DNA of 64,000 bases from Pelagibacteraceae bacterium AG-337-I02 (GCA_003282155.1 QBZY01000001.1:108312-172311), one strand, 5' to 3'. Shown: positions 44,292-54,973, numbered from the stretch's first letter. Numbers and translations are program-made. Notes: generated from the letters alone by a model not told the origin.

Positions 44292-44894
44292 TTAACTTGA
44301 TTGAAGTCTTAATTTTTTAGCTTTATTTAAGATAGCGTTCTCAATTTTTATATTATTTTCTCTATCAATCTTTTTATTAACCCATATTTGGTCTTTAAAT
44401 TCCTGACAAAATGACGTTACTTTTAAATTTTCCGTATTAAGCTTTTTACCTGAAATAAAAATATTAAGTTTACATCTTTCATTTGCGTTATCGGTAGTTG
44501 AATACCAATCAGTGATTATAGTTCCACCTATTTGATCAGCTGAGCTTAGCGGCATAAAATCGATTGTTTCTAGAGCCCCTTTCCACAAAAAAGGGTTCAC
44601 AGACATGCTTATAGTGGTAGAATTTGAGTTATTATTATCTTGATTTAAAACATCACCAAAAGACAAACCTTTTTTACCAAATAACCCTCCACCAGTTTGA
44701 AGTCTTGTTTCAGCATCTCTCATAGCAAGTTCCATATCAGTAGCCGAATTAAACTTCGTACCTGATCTGTCGATTATGCTTTGTCTTGTTTGTGCTTTAG
44801 ACCACAGTTCTTTCATGTCCTCTTCATTCTTGTTACTATTACAAGAGATTAAAAAAAGTAATGATACTATTATAATTCCTCTAACCATAAACAT
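44292..44894 (-). CDS. DUF3576-like lipoprotein
   Basis: Lipobox LFLISC; conserved block upstream of leuS in alphaproteobacteria. Confidence 0.6.
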   Translation of the reverse strand: MFMVRGIIIVSLLFLISCNSNKNEEDMKELWSKAQTRQSIIDRSGTKFNSATDMELAMRDAETRLQTGGGLFGKKGLSFGDVLNQDNNNSNSTTISMSVNPFLWKGALETIDFMPLSSADQIGGTIITDWYSTTDNANERCKLNIFISGKKLNTENLKVTSFCQEFKDQIWVNKKIDRENNIKIENAILNKAKKLRLQSS

Positions 44895-44940
44895 TGAGCT
44901 ATAATTATTGTATAGAGCGGTAAAAGTAAAACATAAAAAA

Positions 44941-44966
44941 AAACGGCACTAATTAAAGTGCCGTTT
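44941..44966 (-). terminator. Rho-independent terminator of porin gene
   Basis: AAACGGCACT-AATTAA-AGTGCCGTTT, 10-bp stem followed on the - strand by a T run. Confidence 0.85.
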
Positions 44967-44987
44967 ACAAAGATATTAAATCTTAAA

Positions 44988-46043
44988 TTAAAATGACATG
45001 TTTGCACCGATGTACCATGCAGATCCATCGTCAGTAGCAACACCATCATCTTCACCTTCAACCACAGTGTAACCAAGAATTGCAGTTACACCTGCAGCTA
45101 CAGCGTAAGACACACTTGCAGAAGTTTCATCTGTAGAGTCAGCGTTTCCACCTGTTGAACCGATAGTGTTATCGGTTGCTGAACCATTAGCAAAACCAAC
45201 ATTAAATGTTAGATCGCCAGATACATATTTAACACCAGCTGCTACAACATCACCAGTGTATTCATCTGAACCATTATCAGATACACCAGCTTTTTCACCA
45301 TCAGCAAAACCAACAGCAATAGTTAAATCACCAGTTACAGCACTTAAACCAATGTGAGAACCGTTAGTATCATTTACAACAGCAGTTTCACGTTTTGAAC
45401 CGTCAGCTTGTGAAATACCAGCACCGATAGTAATAGCAGTATCACCTAAGTCAGAAACATAAGTAGCACCAATTGCATAGTGACTATCTACTCTGTAAGT
45501 ATTAATAGCTGCAGCACCACTATCAGTTGAAGCTGAAACAGATAGTTTTAGACCATCTGCTAAGAAATCAGCAGCTGTGTGATACTCAACACCAAATACA
45601 GTTGAATCAGTTCCAAAATCTAAACCTGTTGGAGCTACGTTTGAAGAAGTTACAGTTACCCCTTCAGCACCAGCTGATCCAGGAATAGATACAGCATGCG
45701 AACCTGATGCGTTACCAGCATTAATTACATCAAGCTTAGAGCCATCAGTAAATGCTAATGTTAATCCAGCATCCATATCACCTGATACAGCACCAGAAGC
45801 ACTTCCTTCATCCATTAGCTTAAAGCTAGATGAAATAGTCATACCACCATCAGTAGTTTCAGAAAGTGACACAGTAAAGTTATTGTCATTTTTCTGAGCA
45901 TTGGTATCAGTTCCACCACTTGGTGAATCAAATTCCATACCAACTTGGTGGTTACCACTCATACTCATTGATACAGCTTCAGCAACTGAAGCAGCACCTA
46001 GCGTAGAAACTAGAGCAGTTCCCATTAATAGTTCTTTTTTCAT
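44988..46043 (-). CDS. Outer-membrane porin
   Basis: Signal peptide; beta-strand alternation; C-terminal SAWYIGANMSF. Confidence 0.8.
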   Translation of the reverse strand: MKKELLMGTALVSTLGAASVAEAVSMSMSGNHQVGMEFDSPSGGTDTNAQKNDNNFTVSLSETTDGGMTISSSFKLMDEGSASGAVSGDMDAGLTLAFTDGSKLDVINAGNASGSHAVSIPGSAGAEGVTVTSSNVAPTGLDFGTDSTVFGVEYHTAADFLADGLKLSVSASTDSGAAAINTYRVDSHYAIGATYVSDLGDTAITIGAGISQADGSKRETAVVNDTNGSHIGLSAVTGDLTIAVGFADGEKAGVSDNGSDEYTGDVVAAGVKYVSGDLTFNVGFANGSATDNTIGSTGGNADSTDETSASVSYAVAAGVTAILGYTVVEGEDDGVATDDGSAWYIGANMSF

Positions 46044-46059
46044 AATTACTCCTTTTGAG

Positions 46060-46077
46060 TTAATGAATATTCATTAA
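46060..46077. promoter_or_regulatory. 18-bp perfect palindrome TTAATGAATATTCATTAA upstream of porin
   Basis: Read directly; 17 nt upstream of the porin start codon. Confidence 0.5.
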
Positions 46078-46100
46078 ATACAAGAAACAAACTTGTATTT
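46076..46100. promoter_or_regulatory. Inverted repeat AAATACAAG-N7-CTTGTATTT upstream of porin
   Basis: 9-bp perfect arms. Confidence 0.5.
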
Positions 46101-46169
46101 GGAACGTATTATTTAAAAATTGAATAAATTACAAAAAAAGCATAATGATTTATTATATTTTTTGTAACA

Positions 46170-46189
46170 ATGTTGTTTTTTTACAACAT
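46170..46189. promoter_or_regulatory. Inverted repeat ATGTTGT-TTTTTT-ACAACAT upstream of yggS
   Basis: 7-bp perfect arms, 8 nt before the start codon. Confidence 0.4.
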
Positions 46190-46197
46190 ATAATTTT

Positions 46198-46836
46198 ATG
46201 TTTAATATTGAAAAATACAATGAAATCAAAGATTTCTTAAAAAAAACAAAGAATCTTACCAAAATTGTTGCAATATCAAAGAACCATCCTCAAGAAAGCG
46301 TATTAGAGGCAATAGATGCGGGTGTCAGTATTTTTGGTGAAAATAGAGTTCAGGAAGCTCTAGAAAAATTTAGAGTAATTAAAGAAAATAACCCAAAAAT
46401 AGAACTACACTTAACAGGCCCCTTACAATCCAACAAAGTTAAAATAGCTGTAACTTTGTTTGATGTTTTTCACACATTGGACAGAGAAAAAATAGCCAGA
46501 GAATTTTCAAAACATAAAGATTTACTTGTTAATAAAAAGATTTTTCTTCAGATTAATACTGGGAAAGAGAAGACTAAAAGTGGAATTTTTCCAGAAGATA
46601 CAAAAGATTTTTTATTTTTTTTAAAAAATGAAATGAAATTATCAATCCATGGCTTGATGTGTATACCACCGGTGAATGATGATCCAATATATCATTTTTC
46701 TAAATTAAAGTTATTAGCTGATGAAAATAAAATTGATGAACTGAGTATTGGTATGAGCGATGATTATGAGATAGCATTAAAATTCAACCCAACATATATT
46801 AGGCTTGGAACAATTTTATTTGGAAATAGATTATGA
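46198..46836 (+). CDS. YggS/PROSC family pyridoxal phosphate homeostasis protein
   Basis: FGENRVQEALEKF, HLTGPLQSNK, LSIGMSDDYEIAL. Confidence 0.93.
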   Translation: MFNIEKYNEIKDFLKKTKNLTKIVAISKNHPQESVLEAIDAGVSIFGENRVQEALEKFRVIKENNPKIELHLTGPLQSNKVKIAVTLFDVFHTLDREKIAREFSKHKDLLVNKKIFLQINTGKEKTKSGIFPEDTKDFLFFLKNEMKLSIHGLMCIPPVNDDPIYHFSKLKLLADENKIDELSIGMSDDYEIALKFNPTYIRLGTILFGNRL

Positions 46837-47435
46837 AAGATAAATTAAACATATATTCGAACAATAAAATAGAAAAATTTTTACATTCTCTTTTTTCAAA
46901 TTATGATTTAAATCTTAGGAAATTAGAAACAATTGATTATATAACTCAAAAAAATCAACCAAACATTATTATAATAAATAATAACGATGAAAGTACTTCA
47001 ATTAATTTCAAAAATTTAAATGACAACTATTTAGTAATTACTAGTTTAAAATACGATAAATCAAATCTTAATAATAATCTTAAATTTATAAAAACACCTA
47101 TTCCAATAAACCATTTAAAGAATACAATATTAAATTTTACACAAAATTTAAAAATACAATTTCACGATATATCTATAGATAATGAAAAAATAACAAATCT
47201 TAAAAATAATTCATTTTGTTATCTTACAAAAGTAGAATTAGAAATACTTAAATATTTAATTAGAGAAAAAGAAGCTGGTAAGAGTTTTATAAAGGAAAAT
47301 ATTTTAAATATTAAATCTAATATTGAGACAAATTCACTCGAAAGCCATCTTACAAGAATTAGAAAAAAAATGAATAAATTAGATACCTCTGTTAAAATAA
47401 AAACGAAGAGTGAGAAATTATCAATTACAACTTAA
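46833..47435 (+). CDS. Degenerate receiver-like plus winged-helix (OmpR/PhoB-type) regulator
   Basis: CYLTKVELEILKYLIREKEAGKSFIKENIL ... LESHLTRIRKKMNKL winged-helix pattern. Confidence 0.55.
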   Translation: MKDKLNIYSNNKIEKFLHSLFSNYDLNLRKLETIDYITQKNQPNIIIINNNDESTSINFKNLNDNYLVITSLKYDKSNLNNNLKFIKTPIPINHLKNTILNFTQNLKIQFHDISIDNEKITNLKNNSFCYLTKVELEILKYLIREKEAGKSFIKENILNIKSNIETNSLESHLTRIRKKMNKLDTSVKIKTKSEKLSITT

Positions 47436-48055
47436 TCAAAAAATTTAGGATTAATTAATTTAAAAAAATTTTTATCAAATTCTTCGTTATATATGTGGTT
47501 ATAAATAGAAAGTTTTAGAAATTGATTATCAATTAGCACTTCTAAAGCTCTTAAAACCAAAGGATTTTTCTCAAAATATACTTTAATTACAAAGTCTCTT
47601 TGATCAAAATCAACACCAATTTTTTCAATGATTAACTCATTATTTTCTTCTTTTATTGAGCTATCTTCAAAAAAATATGGATTTCTAAAAATATCATAAA
47701 AAAACCAAGCATTTGTATTTTTAGGATTAAAAAATTCATCTTCTTCAAGATCATAATTATAGTACATAGCCTTATCAGTATCTAAAACGATCAATATCTT
47801 TGTTGGTGACAAATACTCAGCTCGAACTCTTTTTTCACTAATATATACTTTACCTTCACTTAAATTTACCCCATCATTTTGTATGAATGAGGCAGAAAAA
47901 TTTTTTAGTGATTTTAAATAATTTAAAACCTTATTTTTATCATCTACACCCAGAGCAGACTTAAAAAATAACAATAAAAAAATTGTTACAAAAAAAATAA
48001 GTAAATAATTTTTATTTTTTAAGAACATGTCTCTTACCTGAGTTGTTTGCTTCAC
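47432..48055 (-). CDS. lolA: Outer-membrane lipoprotein carrier LolA-like
   Basis: LKSLKNFSASFIQND ... GKVYISEKRVRAEYLSP. Confidence 0.8.
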   Translation of the reverse strand: MKQTTQVRDMFLKNKNYLLIFFVTIFLLLFFKSALGVDDKNKVLNYLKSLKNFSASFIQNDGVNLSEGKVYISEKRVRAEYLSPTKILIVLDTDKAMYYNYDLEEDEFFNPKNTNAWFFYDIFRNPYFFEDSSIKEENNELIIEKIGVDFDQRDFVIKVYFEKNPLVLRALEVLIDNQFLKLSIYNHIYNEEFDKNFFKLINPKFFD

Positions 48056-50246
48056 TTATAACTCCATCTTGTTCCATCTTTTCTACTATTCTTGCTGCTC
48101 TATTGTAACCAATTTGAAGATATCTTTGAATATAGCTTGTAGAAACTTTTTGCTGTTTAATAACTATCTCTAAAGCTTTACTGTAAAGGTCATCATTATT
48201 AGATGAAATTAAATCCTCTTTAGTGCCTAAAGTAAAATCTTCTTCAACTATGGATATTTCTTTCTTATAATCAAATGTAGCTTGGTTCTTTATATATGAA
48301 ACAACTCTATCAACTTCAGTTTCTGATACAAATCCTCCGTGTAATCTTTTTATCATACCTCCATTTTCTAAAAACAACATATCACCACTACCTAATAATT
48401 GTTCAGCTCCCATTTCGTTTAATATAGTTCTGCTATCAAACTTGCTAGAAACTTTATAACTAATGCGACTTGGAAAATTTGCTTTTATTGTTCCTGTAAT
48501 TACATCAACACTAGGTCTTTGGGTAGCTGTAATCAAATGAATTCCAGAAGCTCTTGCCATTTGAGCTAATCTTTGAACTAATGACTCAACTTCTTTTCCA
48601 GCCACCATCATCAAATCCGCCATTTCATCAATTACCACAACGATAAAAGGCATTTTTTCAAGAATAATTTCTTTTTTTTCAATAATTGGCATCCTTGTAT
48701 CATCATCTATACCTGTTTGAACCTCTCTATACAATTTTCTACCAGAAGAAATGGTCCTCAAAACTTTTTCATTATAAGTATCTATATTTTTAACATTTAA
48801 AGAGCTCATTAACTTATATCTATTTTCCATTTCTCTTACTACCCACTTAAGAGCAAATACAGCCTTCTTTGGATCAGTAACCACAGGTGTTAAAAGATGT
48901 GGAATATCTTCATAAATACTCAATTCTAACATTTTAGGATCAATTAATATCAGTTTGCATTCATTGGGTTTAAATTTGAAAAGTATGCTTAATATCATTG
49001 TGTTAATACCTACGGATTTTCCCGAACCAGTTGTTCCCGCTATTAATAGATGTGGCATTCGCTCTAAGTTTGCAAAAATACTTTTGCCTGATATATCTTT
49101 TCCAAGTGCTAGCGTAAGATTATCATTTTCTACTTCAAACCCATCTTCTTCAATTAAATCACCAAATAAAACACTATCTCTTTTAGTATTTGGTATTTCG
49201 ATACCTAAGCTTGTCTTGCCCGGTTGAGTTGAAATTCTAGCAGAAATAGAAGACATTGCTCTAGCAATATCATCAGACAAACCTATTACTTTACTAGATT
49301 TTATTCCTGCATTTGGAATAAATTCAAATAAAGTTACAATTGGACCACTACTAAAACCAACTATTTTTCCTTCAACACCATATTCAGACAGTGTTTTTTC
49401 TAACTTAATAGCAGCATCAGTGTTTATTCTTTCCAATTCTCTGTTTTTATTATTTTTTAAATTTGATTTCGAAAGTAGATTTTTAGATGGAAGGCTAAAG
49501 CTAAAATTATCTAACTCCAGTTGTTTATTAGCCCTAGGATCATAATTATTTTTTTTGCTTAAATTAATATAATTTCTTTTCTTAATTGTTGGCTCAGTTC
49601 TTAGTCTTTTGTTTGTAACTTTTTTTCTAAAATTTATATATTTAAATAAACTAAATACAGAAAATAAAAATTTAAAATATTTTAAAAATTTTAAGAAAGT
49701 AAATAATTTATTTATCCAATATAAATTTATTCTAAAAGATAAAAATATTAAAACTACGCCAAATACTAAAAGTAAAAAATTTATAATAAAATAAATGAAA
49801 AAATTTTCTAGAAGATTTAAATTTATATTTGTAAGTAAATCGACTAGGAACTGTGAAACTAAACCTGCGTTTAAAAAGACTATATCAACTGACTCTGTGG
49901 AAACGTTAATAAGAATTATTCCTGTCAAGTTGGATAAAAATTTCAAAATTATAAACCTGCTAGTAATACCTAAAAACAATTTCCCACCTTCTAGAATTAC
50001 AAAAAATGCCAATAAATAACTTAGTGTTCCAATAAAAATTAATGAATAACTTGATAAATAAGCACCAAAAAAACCCATAAGATTTTCAATTTTGCTGTCA
50101 TTAATATTGTAATTTAATTGATTAAAACCTGGATCATTTGTAGAGTATGTGTAAAGACTGGTAAAATAAACTAGGCCAAATCCAAATAAAATTATTCCTA
50201 CTAAAAATTTAACAATAAAATTTCTAACTGAACCATACTTGAACAT
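48012..50246 (-). CDS. ftsK: DNA translocase FtsK
   Basis: HLLIAGTTGSGKSVGINTMI; C-terminal gamma winged helix; N-terminal TM segments. Confidence 0.96.
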   Translation of the reverse strand: MFKYGSVRNFIVKFLVGIILFGFGLVYFTSLYTYSTNDPGFNQLNYNINDSKIENLMGFFGAYLSSYSLIFIGTLSYLLAFFVILEGGKLFLGITSRFIILKFLSNLTGIILINVSTESVDIVFLNAGLVSQFLVDLLTNINLNLLENFFIYFIINFLLLVFGVVLIFLSFRINLYWINKLFTFLKFLKYFKFLFSVFSLFKYINFRKKVTNKRLRTEPTIKKRNYINLSKKNNYDPRANKQLELDNFSFSLPSKNLLSKSNLKNNKNRELERINTDAAIKLEKTLSEYGVEGKIVGFSSGPIVTLFEFIPNAGIKSSKVIGLSDDIARAMSSISARISTQPGKTSLGIEIPNTKRDSVLFGDLIEEDGFEVENDNLTLALGKDISGKSIFANLERMPHLLIAGTTGSGKSVGINTMILSILFKFKPNECKLILIDPKMLELSIYEDIPHLLTPVVTDPKKAVFALKWVVREMENRYKLMSSLNVKNIDTYNEKVLRTISSGRKLYREVQTGIDDDTRMPIIEKKEIILEKMPFIVVVIDEMADLMMVAGKEVESLVQRLAQMARASGIHLITATQRPSVDVITGTIKANFPSRISYKVSSKFDSRTILNEMGAEQLLGSGDMLFLENGGMIKRLHGGFVSETEVDRVVSYIKNQATFDYKKEISIVEEDFTLGTKEDLISSNNDDLYSKALEIVIKQQKVSTSYIQRYLQIGYNRAARIVEKMEQDGVISEANNSGKRHVLKK

Positions 50247-50293
50247 ATAGTTAGATTGTAATACATTTAGATTATGATAATTCGAAGAAAATT

Positions 50294-51475
50294 ATGAAAG
50301 AAATTCAATCAAATATCAATATAGTAGGTGGAGGTCTGATAGGGGCTGTTACAGCATATTCACTTTCTAAACTTGGCAATAAAATAGTAGTTTTAGAACA
50401 AAATGCTAAATTTAATCATAAAAATATTTTAGACAAAAGGACAACAGCAATTTCAGAGGGTACGAAAAAATTTCTTGAAAAAATAAATATTTGGAATGAA
50501 ATTGGTAATTATGCAGAACCAATAAAGAATATTCAGATAATAGATAGAAATCAATCAAACAAAATTTATTTTGATAACCAAAGAAGAAAATCCAATCTTG
50601 GATATATAGTTAAAAATGAATTTATACTTGATTGCTTGTATAAAAAATTACAAAAACAAAAAAACGTAGAAATTTTTAATAATGTTTCTGTTAAAGATAT
50701 TTTTTATCAAGGCGACAGGATCATAACCAAGCTAAATAATTTCTATGTTAATGCAAATATTATATTTGCGTGTGATGGAAAAAACAGCTCTATAAGAAAA
50801 ATTTTTAAAACACCAATTTATAGAAAAGACTATAAAAAAAAAGCAATAGTAATAAATTTTTATCACTCAAAGAATCACAATAACACTGCTTATGAGTTCT
50901 TCTTTAAAAACGGACCTCTTGCAATTTTACCAATGCAAAAAAATAAAAATCAGTTTCAAAGTTCCATAGTTTGGACAAACACTAATAAATTTATAAACTC
51001 CTTACTATCTTTAGAGGATAATAATATTATTTCCATTCTTAACGAAAAGACACAAGGAAGTGTAGGTGAGATAAAAAAAATAATCACCAAACAGACCTTT
51101 CCTTTAAAAGCTCATTTGAACTCTAAATTTTTTGACAATAGAATTATTTATTTAGGTGATTCAGCTCACTCATTTCATCCAATCGCAGGACAGGGATGGA
51201 ATCTAGGCATGCAAGATGTAGAAAGTATATACAATCTTGTTAAAAAATACAATTCTCTAGGCTTGGAATTGGGAGATGAAATATTTTGTAAAGAATTTCA
51301 GAAAGATAATTTTTTCAAAGCCTATAGGCTGTATCAAATCACTGATAAAGTTGATAGTATCTTTAAATTAGACAATATAATTTTTAATTATGCAAGGTTT
51401 TCAGCTATCAATTTAATGGAGAAAAGTAAAAAATTAAAAAATCAGATTAGTGATTTTGCTATGGGTGTTAATTAA
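50294..51475 (+). CDS. UbiH/UbiF/COQ6 family FAD monooxygenase
   Basis: NIVGGGLIGAVTAYSL; IYLGDSAHSFHPIAGQGWNLGMQD. Confidence 0.88.
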   Translation: MKEIQSNINIVGGGLIGAVTAYSLSKLGNKIVVLEQNAKFNHKNILDKRTTAISEGTKKFLEKINIWNEIGNYAEPIKNIQIIDRNQSNKIYFDNQRRKSNLGYIVKNEFILDCLYKKLQKQKNVEIFNNVSVKDIFYQGDRIITKLNNFYVNANIIFACDGKNSSIRKIFKTPIYRKDYKKKAIVINFYHSKNHNNTAYEFFFKNGPLAILPMQKNKNQFQSSIVWTNTNKFINSLLSLEDNNIISILNEKTQGSVGEIKKIITKQTFPLKAHLNSKFFDNRIIYLGDSAHSFHPIAGQGWNLGMQDVESIYNLVKKYNSLGLELGDEIFCKEFQKDNFFKAYRLYQITDKVDSIFKLDNIIFNYARFSAINLMEKSKKLKNQISDFAMGVN

Positions 51476-52061
51476 TAGTTTTACTATTATTATCCTCAAC
51501 TATCCCAAGTTCTAAAATTGAATGAAGTTTCTTATAAAAATCATTTAAATTTTTTGTTTCCAAAAGAACCTGTTTTTCAATATCGCTAAAAGGGGATATC
51601 ATTGCTATAAACTTTATAATTTGATTAAAGTCAATATTTTGAATTTCTTCTAAGTTTAAGTTAATTTTTTTGACTTTAATATATTTGCTATACTTATCTA
51701 AAAGATTATTTTTTTGTTTTTCATTTATAATGTTTTTATTTTCCTCAAAATCCAACATTTCAGCCTCAACCAACCTAAACTTATATTTTTTTTCTAACTC
51801 TTTCTTAACTTTAAAACAATTAGTACCCTGTAGACTAATTAAATATCGTCCGTCTGTTGTTTCACTAAAACTATGAATTTTTCCAATACAACCAATATTA
51901 TAGAGTTTATTTTTTTCATCAGATTGTATCATGCCTATGCACCTTTCATTTGAAAGGGCGTAGTCAACCATTTCAATATATCTTTTTTCGAATATATTCA
52001 GAGGCAAGCTTGTTCCTGGAAAAAGGACGGCGCCGTTTAAAGGAAAAATAGGGATTTCCAT
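51468..52061 (-). CDS. LON N-terminal (substrate-binding) domain protein
   Basis: IPIFPLNGAVLFPGTSLPLNIFEKRYIEMV. Confidence 0.88.
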   Translation of the reverse strand: MEIPIFPLNGAVLFPGTSLPLNIFEKRYIEMVDYALSNERCIGMIQSDEKNKLYNIGCIGKIHSFSETTDGRYLISLQGTNCFKVKKELEKKYKFRLVEAEMLDFEENKNIINEKQKNNLLDKYSKYIKVKKINLNLEEIQNIDFNQIIKFIAMISPFSDIEKQVLLETKNLNDFYKKLHSILELGIVEDNNSKTIN

Positions 52062-52062
52062 G

Positions 52063-52929
52063 TTATGAGAACATTAATTGTGAAAGTTTTTTCCTATATT
52101 CAATAGTAACTTGATCAGTATTTCCAAGTACATCAAAAAATTCTACCATCTTAATTTTTATACTTTCCTTGTTTTTTGGATAATTTTTTAGTAGCAAATC
52201 CATTCCTTTACCATATTCCTTCATTGAAAAATATTTATCTGATATTTCTAAAATTAAATCGATATTATCTGGTTCATTCTCAAGCTTAGCAAGTAACTCA
52301 TTAATATTTGGTCCGGATGAATTATTTTTCACAATTTCCATTTTTTTTAAAATCTGTTTAACCTCATCCATTTCTTGCACATCTTTTTCTAACGAACTAA
52401 TGAACACCTGAACCTCTTCAAATTGATTAAGTTCGATCAAACACTCTAGATAAAAACAAATACCTTTAATTTCATCTGAGTTTTTAGAAATAAATTCTAG
52501 AAGAGTTTCTTTAGTTTCTTCAAACTTATTTTCAGCCATGGCATTTTCTATTTCATTATAAAATTCAGTGAAGTCTTCATTAATTTTAGACCCTAAGCAT
52601 TTTTCAATAAATTCAATAATCTGACCTTCAGGAATAACGCCCTGAAATGCATTAACAATTTGTTTATCTTTAAATGCATAGACTGTAGGAATTGATTGAA
52701 TTCTTAATTGCGTAGCAATTTGTTGATTTTCATCAATATTAATTTTTACTAAGGTGATTTTGTCTACTGATTTTGATATTATTTTTTCTAAAATTGGTGT
52801 TAATTGTTTACAAGGACCACACCAAGGAGCCCAAAAATCAACAACAATTAATTTGCTCTCACTTGCGTCAATAACCTGATCATTAAACTCTGTTTCAGTA
52901 ACGTCGATTATATTTGAATTTTCACTCAT
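52063..52929 (-). CDS. Thioredoxin-TPR protein (CnoX/YbbN-like)
   Basis: VVDFWAPWCGPCKQLTP followed by TPR-like C-terminus. Confidence 0.88.
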   Translation of the reverse strand: MSENSNIIDVTETEFNDQVIDASESKLIVVDFWAPWCGPCKQLTPILEKIISKSVDKITLVKINIDENQQIATQLRIQSIPTVYAFKDKQIVNAFQGVIPEGQIIEFIEKCLGSKINEDFTEFYNEIENAMAENKFEETKETLLEFISKNSDEIKGICFYLECLIELNQFEEVQVFISSLEKDVQEMDEVKQILKKMEIVKNNSSGPNINELLAKLENEPDNIDLILEISDKYFSMKEYGKGMDLLLKNYPKNKESIKIKMVEFFDVLGNTDQVTIEYRKKLSQLMFS

Positions 52930-53438
52930 AAAGATTTGACTATACTATAATTATCTAGAGAAAAAATATGAATTTTTTTATTATTTTCAAGGAGGAAGTT
53001 TAAAAACTCTGAAGTCTTCATACTTATGGTTGTGGTATTAATTAGGGGGTGGAAGTTAATTAATTCACTGTTAAAAAGTTTTTCATCTAAGTAAAATTCA
53101 ACAACATTATCTTTATCGTTAAGAAGGGCAAATGGTGAGACTGATCCTGGCTTTATACCCAAATATTGTTTTAAATATTCAGCATTAGCAAATGATAAAT
53201 TCTTAGCATTTATAGATTTAGAAAATTGTTTTAAATCAACCTTTGCATTTTCATCACAACTAAAAAGAAAAAAATTATTTTTTTTATTTTTTAAAAATAA
53301 ATTTTTTGTATGTGACCCTTTAATTTCACCTCTTAAATTTTCAGAATCTTCAACAGTAAATAAAGGATCATGATCATGAATTTGAAAATCTTTATTTTTT
53401 ACACTAAGTAATTCAAATAAACTTGTCTTTGTAAGCAT
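52926..53438 (-). CDS. Prolyl-tRNA editing (ProX/YbaK) family protein
   Basis: LRGEIKGSHTKNLFLKNKKNNFFL; PGSVSPFALLND. Confidence 0.85.
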   Translation of the reverse strand: MLTKTSLFELLSVKNKDFQIHDHDPLFTVEDSENLRGEIKGSHTKNLFLKNKKNNFFLFSCDENAKVDLKQFSKSINAKNLSFANAEYLKQYLGIKPGSVSPFALLNDKDNVVEFYLDEKLFNSELINFHPLINTTTISMKTSEFLNFLLENNKKIHIFSLDNYSIVKSL

Positions 53439-53495
53439 AAATAATATTATATTTATTAAGAAATAAGGTATTTAAATACAATTACTAAATTAACA

Positions 53496-54971
53496 ATGGA
53501 AAAAAAAGCAGTAGTTATAGGAAGTGGTTTTGGAGGTATAGCAATTAGTTTAAGATTAAAAAAATTAGGCTATGATACAACAATTATTGAAAAACTAGAT
53601 GAGCTTGGAGGAAGAGCAAGAGTTTTTGAAGTGAATGGTTTTAAACATGATGCTGGACCAACGGTCATAACAGCACCATTTCTTTTCGATGAATTATTTA
53701 GTTTGTTTGGAAAAAAAAGAGAGAATTATTTGAATTTTGTTCCTCTTGAACCTTGGTATAGGTACTATTTTCATGATGGCAAAACATTTGATTATTGTTC
53801 TACAGTCGAAAAAACTAACATAGAAATTAGTAAATTTGATAAGAAAGATATAAAAGGATATTATAAACTTTTAAATCAATCAAAAAAAATATTTGATGTA
53901 GGTTTTACGAAATTAGCTGACAAACCATTTATTTCTTTTTTTAAAATGTTAGGTGTTATTCCTAATTTGATAATTTTGAAAAGTTATTTTACAGTATCTC
54001 AACTTGTAAATAGTTATCTAAAAAATCCATATCTTAGAAAAGCATTTTCAATTCATCCACTCTTAGTCGGAGGCGATCCACACACAACAACATCTATTTA
54101 CGCTTTGATTCATTATTTAGAGAGAAAATGGGGAGTATTTTTTTGTATGGGTGGAACTGGTAAAATTGTATCTGAATTAAAACAATTAATGATTGATTGT
54201 GGTATTAAAATTAAAACAAATACAGAGGCAAAAGAATTTATTGTTGAAAACAATAAGATAACAAAAATATTAACAAACAATGAAGAAATTTCCAATATAG
54301 ATTTAGTTGTTTGTAATGCTGACCCACCGATGGTTTACTCCAAACTTTTAAAAAAACAAAATTTAAGAAGACCTGTATTAAAAGAAAAAAACTTACTGTA
54401 TTCAATGGGACTTTTTGTTCTTTTCTTTGGTACGAAAAAACAATACAATAGAGTTGCTCATCATACTATTTGGATGACTAAAAGATTTAAATCTTTACTT
54501 CACGATATATTTAAAAATAAAATTTTATCTGATGATTTTTCCTTATACATCCACAGGCCTACTGCAACAGACAAGTCATTTGCTCCAGAAGGTTGTGATA
54601 GTTTTTATGTTCTATGTCCAGTACCCAATTTACAAGGCAAAATTGATTGGGATCTTGAATCAGAAAACCTTAAAAATAAGATAATTAAAGAATTATCACA
54701 AACAATCATGCCAGATTTAGAAAAGAGTATTACAGATGTTTTTTGGATGAATCCTAAAGATTTCAAAAATGATTATAATTCTATGCACGGAGCTGGTTTT
54801 TCTATAGCTCCGATCTTTACACAGTCAGCTTGGTTTAGATATCACAACAAAGATAAAAAAATTAAAAACCTATATTTTTCAGCAGCAGGTTCTCATCCAG
54901 GAGCTGGAATACCAGGAGTTCTTTCATCAGCTAAAGTTGTCGAAAACATAATTAAAGCTGAATTAAAATAA
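53496..54971 (+). CDS. crtI: Phytoene desaturase
   Basis: AVVIGSGFGGIAISLRLKKLGYDTTIIEKLDELGGRARVF; AGSHPGAGIPGVLSSAK. Confidence 0.95.
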   Translation: MEKKAVVIGSGFGGIAISLRLKKLGYDTTIIEKLDELGGRARVFEVNGFKHDAGPTVITAPFLFDELFSLFGKKRENYLNFVPLEPWYRYYFHDGKTFDYCSTVEKTNIEISKFDKKDIKGYYKLLNQSKKIFDVGFTKLADKPFISFFKMLGVIPNLIILKSYFTVSQLVNSYLKNPYLRKAFSIHPLLVGGDPHTTTSIYALIHYLERKWGVFFCMGGTGKIVSELKQLMIDCGIKIKTNTEAKEFIVENNKITKILTNNEEISNIDLVVCNADPPMVYSKLLKKQNLRRPVLKEKNLLYSMGLFVLFFGTKKQYNRVAHHTIWMTKRFKSLLHDIFKNKILSDDFSLYIHRPTATDKSFAPEGCDSFYVLCPVPNLQGKIDWDLESENLKNKIIKELSQTIMPDLEKSITDVFWMNPKDFKNDYNSMHGAGFSIAPIFTQSAWFRYHNKDKKIKNLYFSAAGSHPGAGIPGVLSSAKVVENIIKAELK

Positions 54972-54973
54972 TA

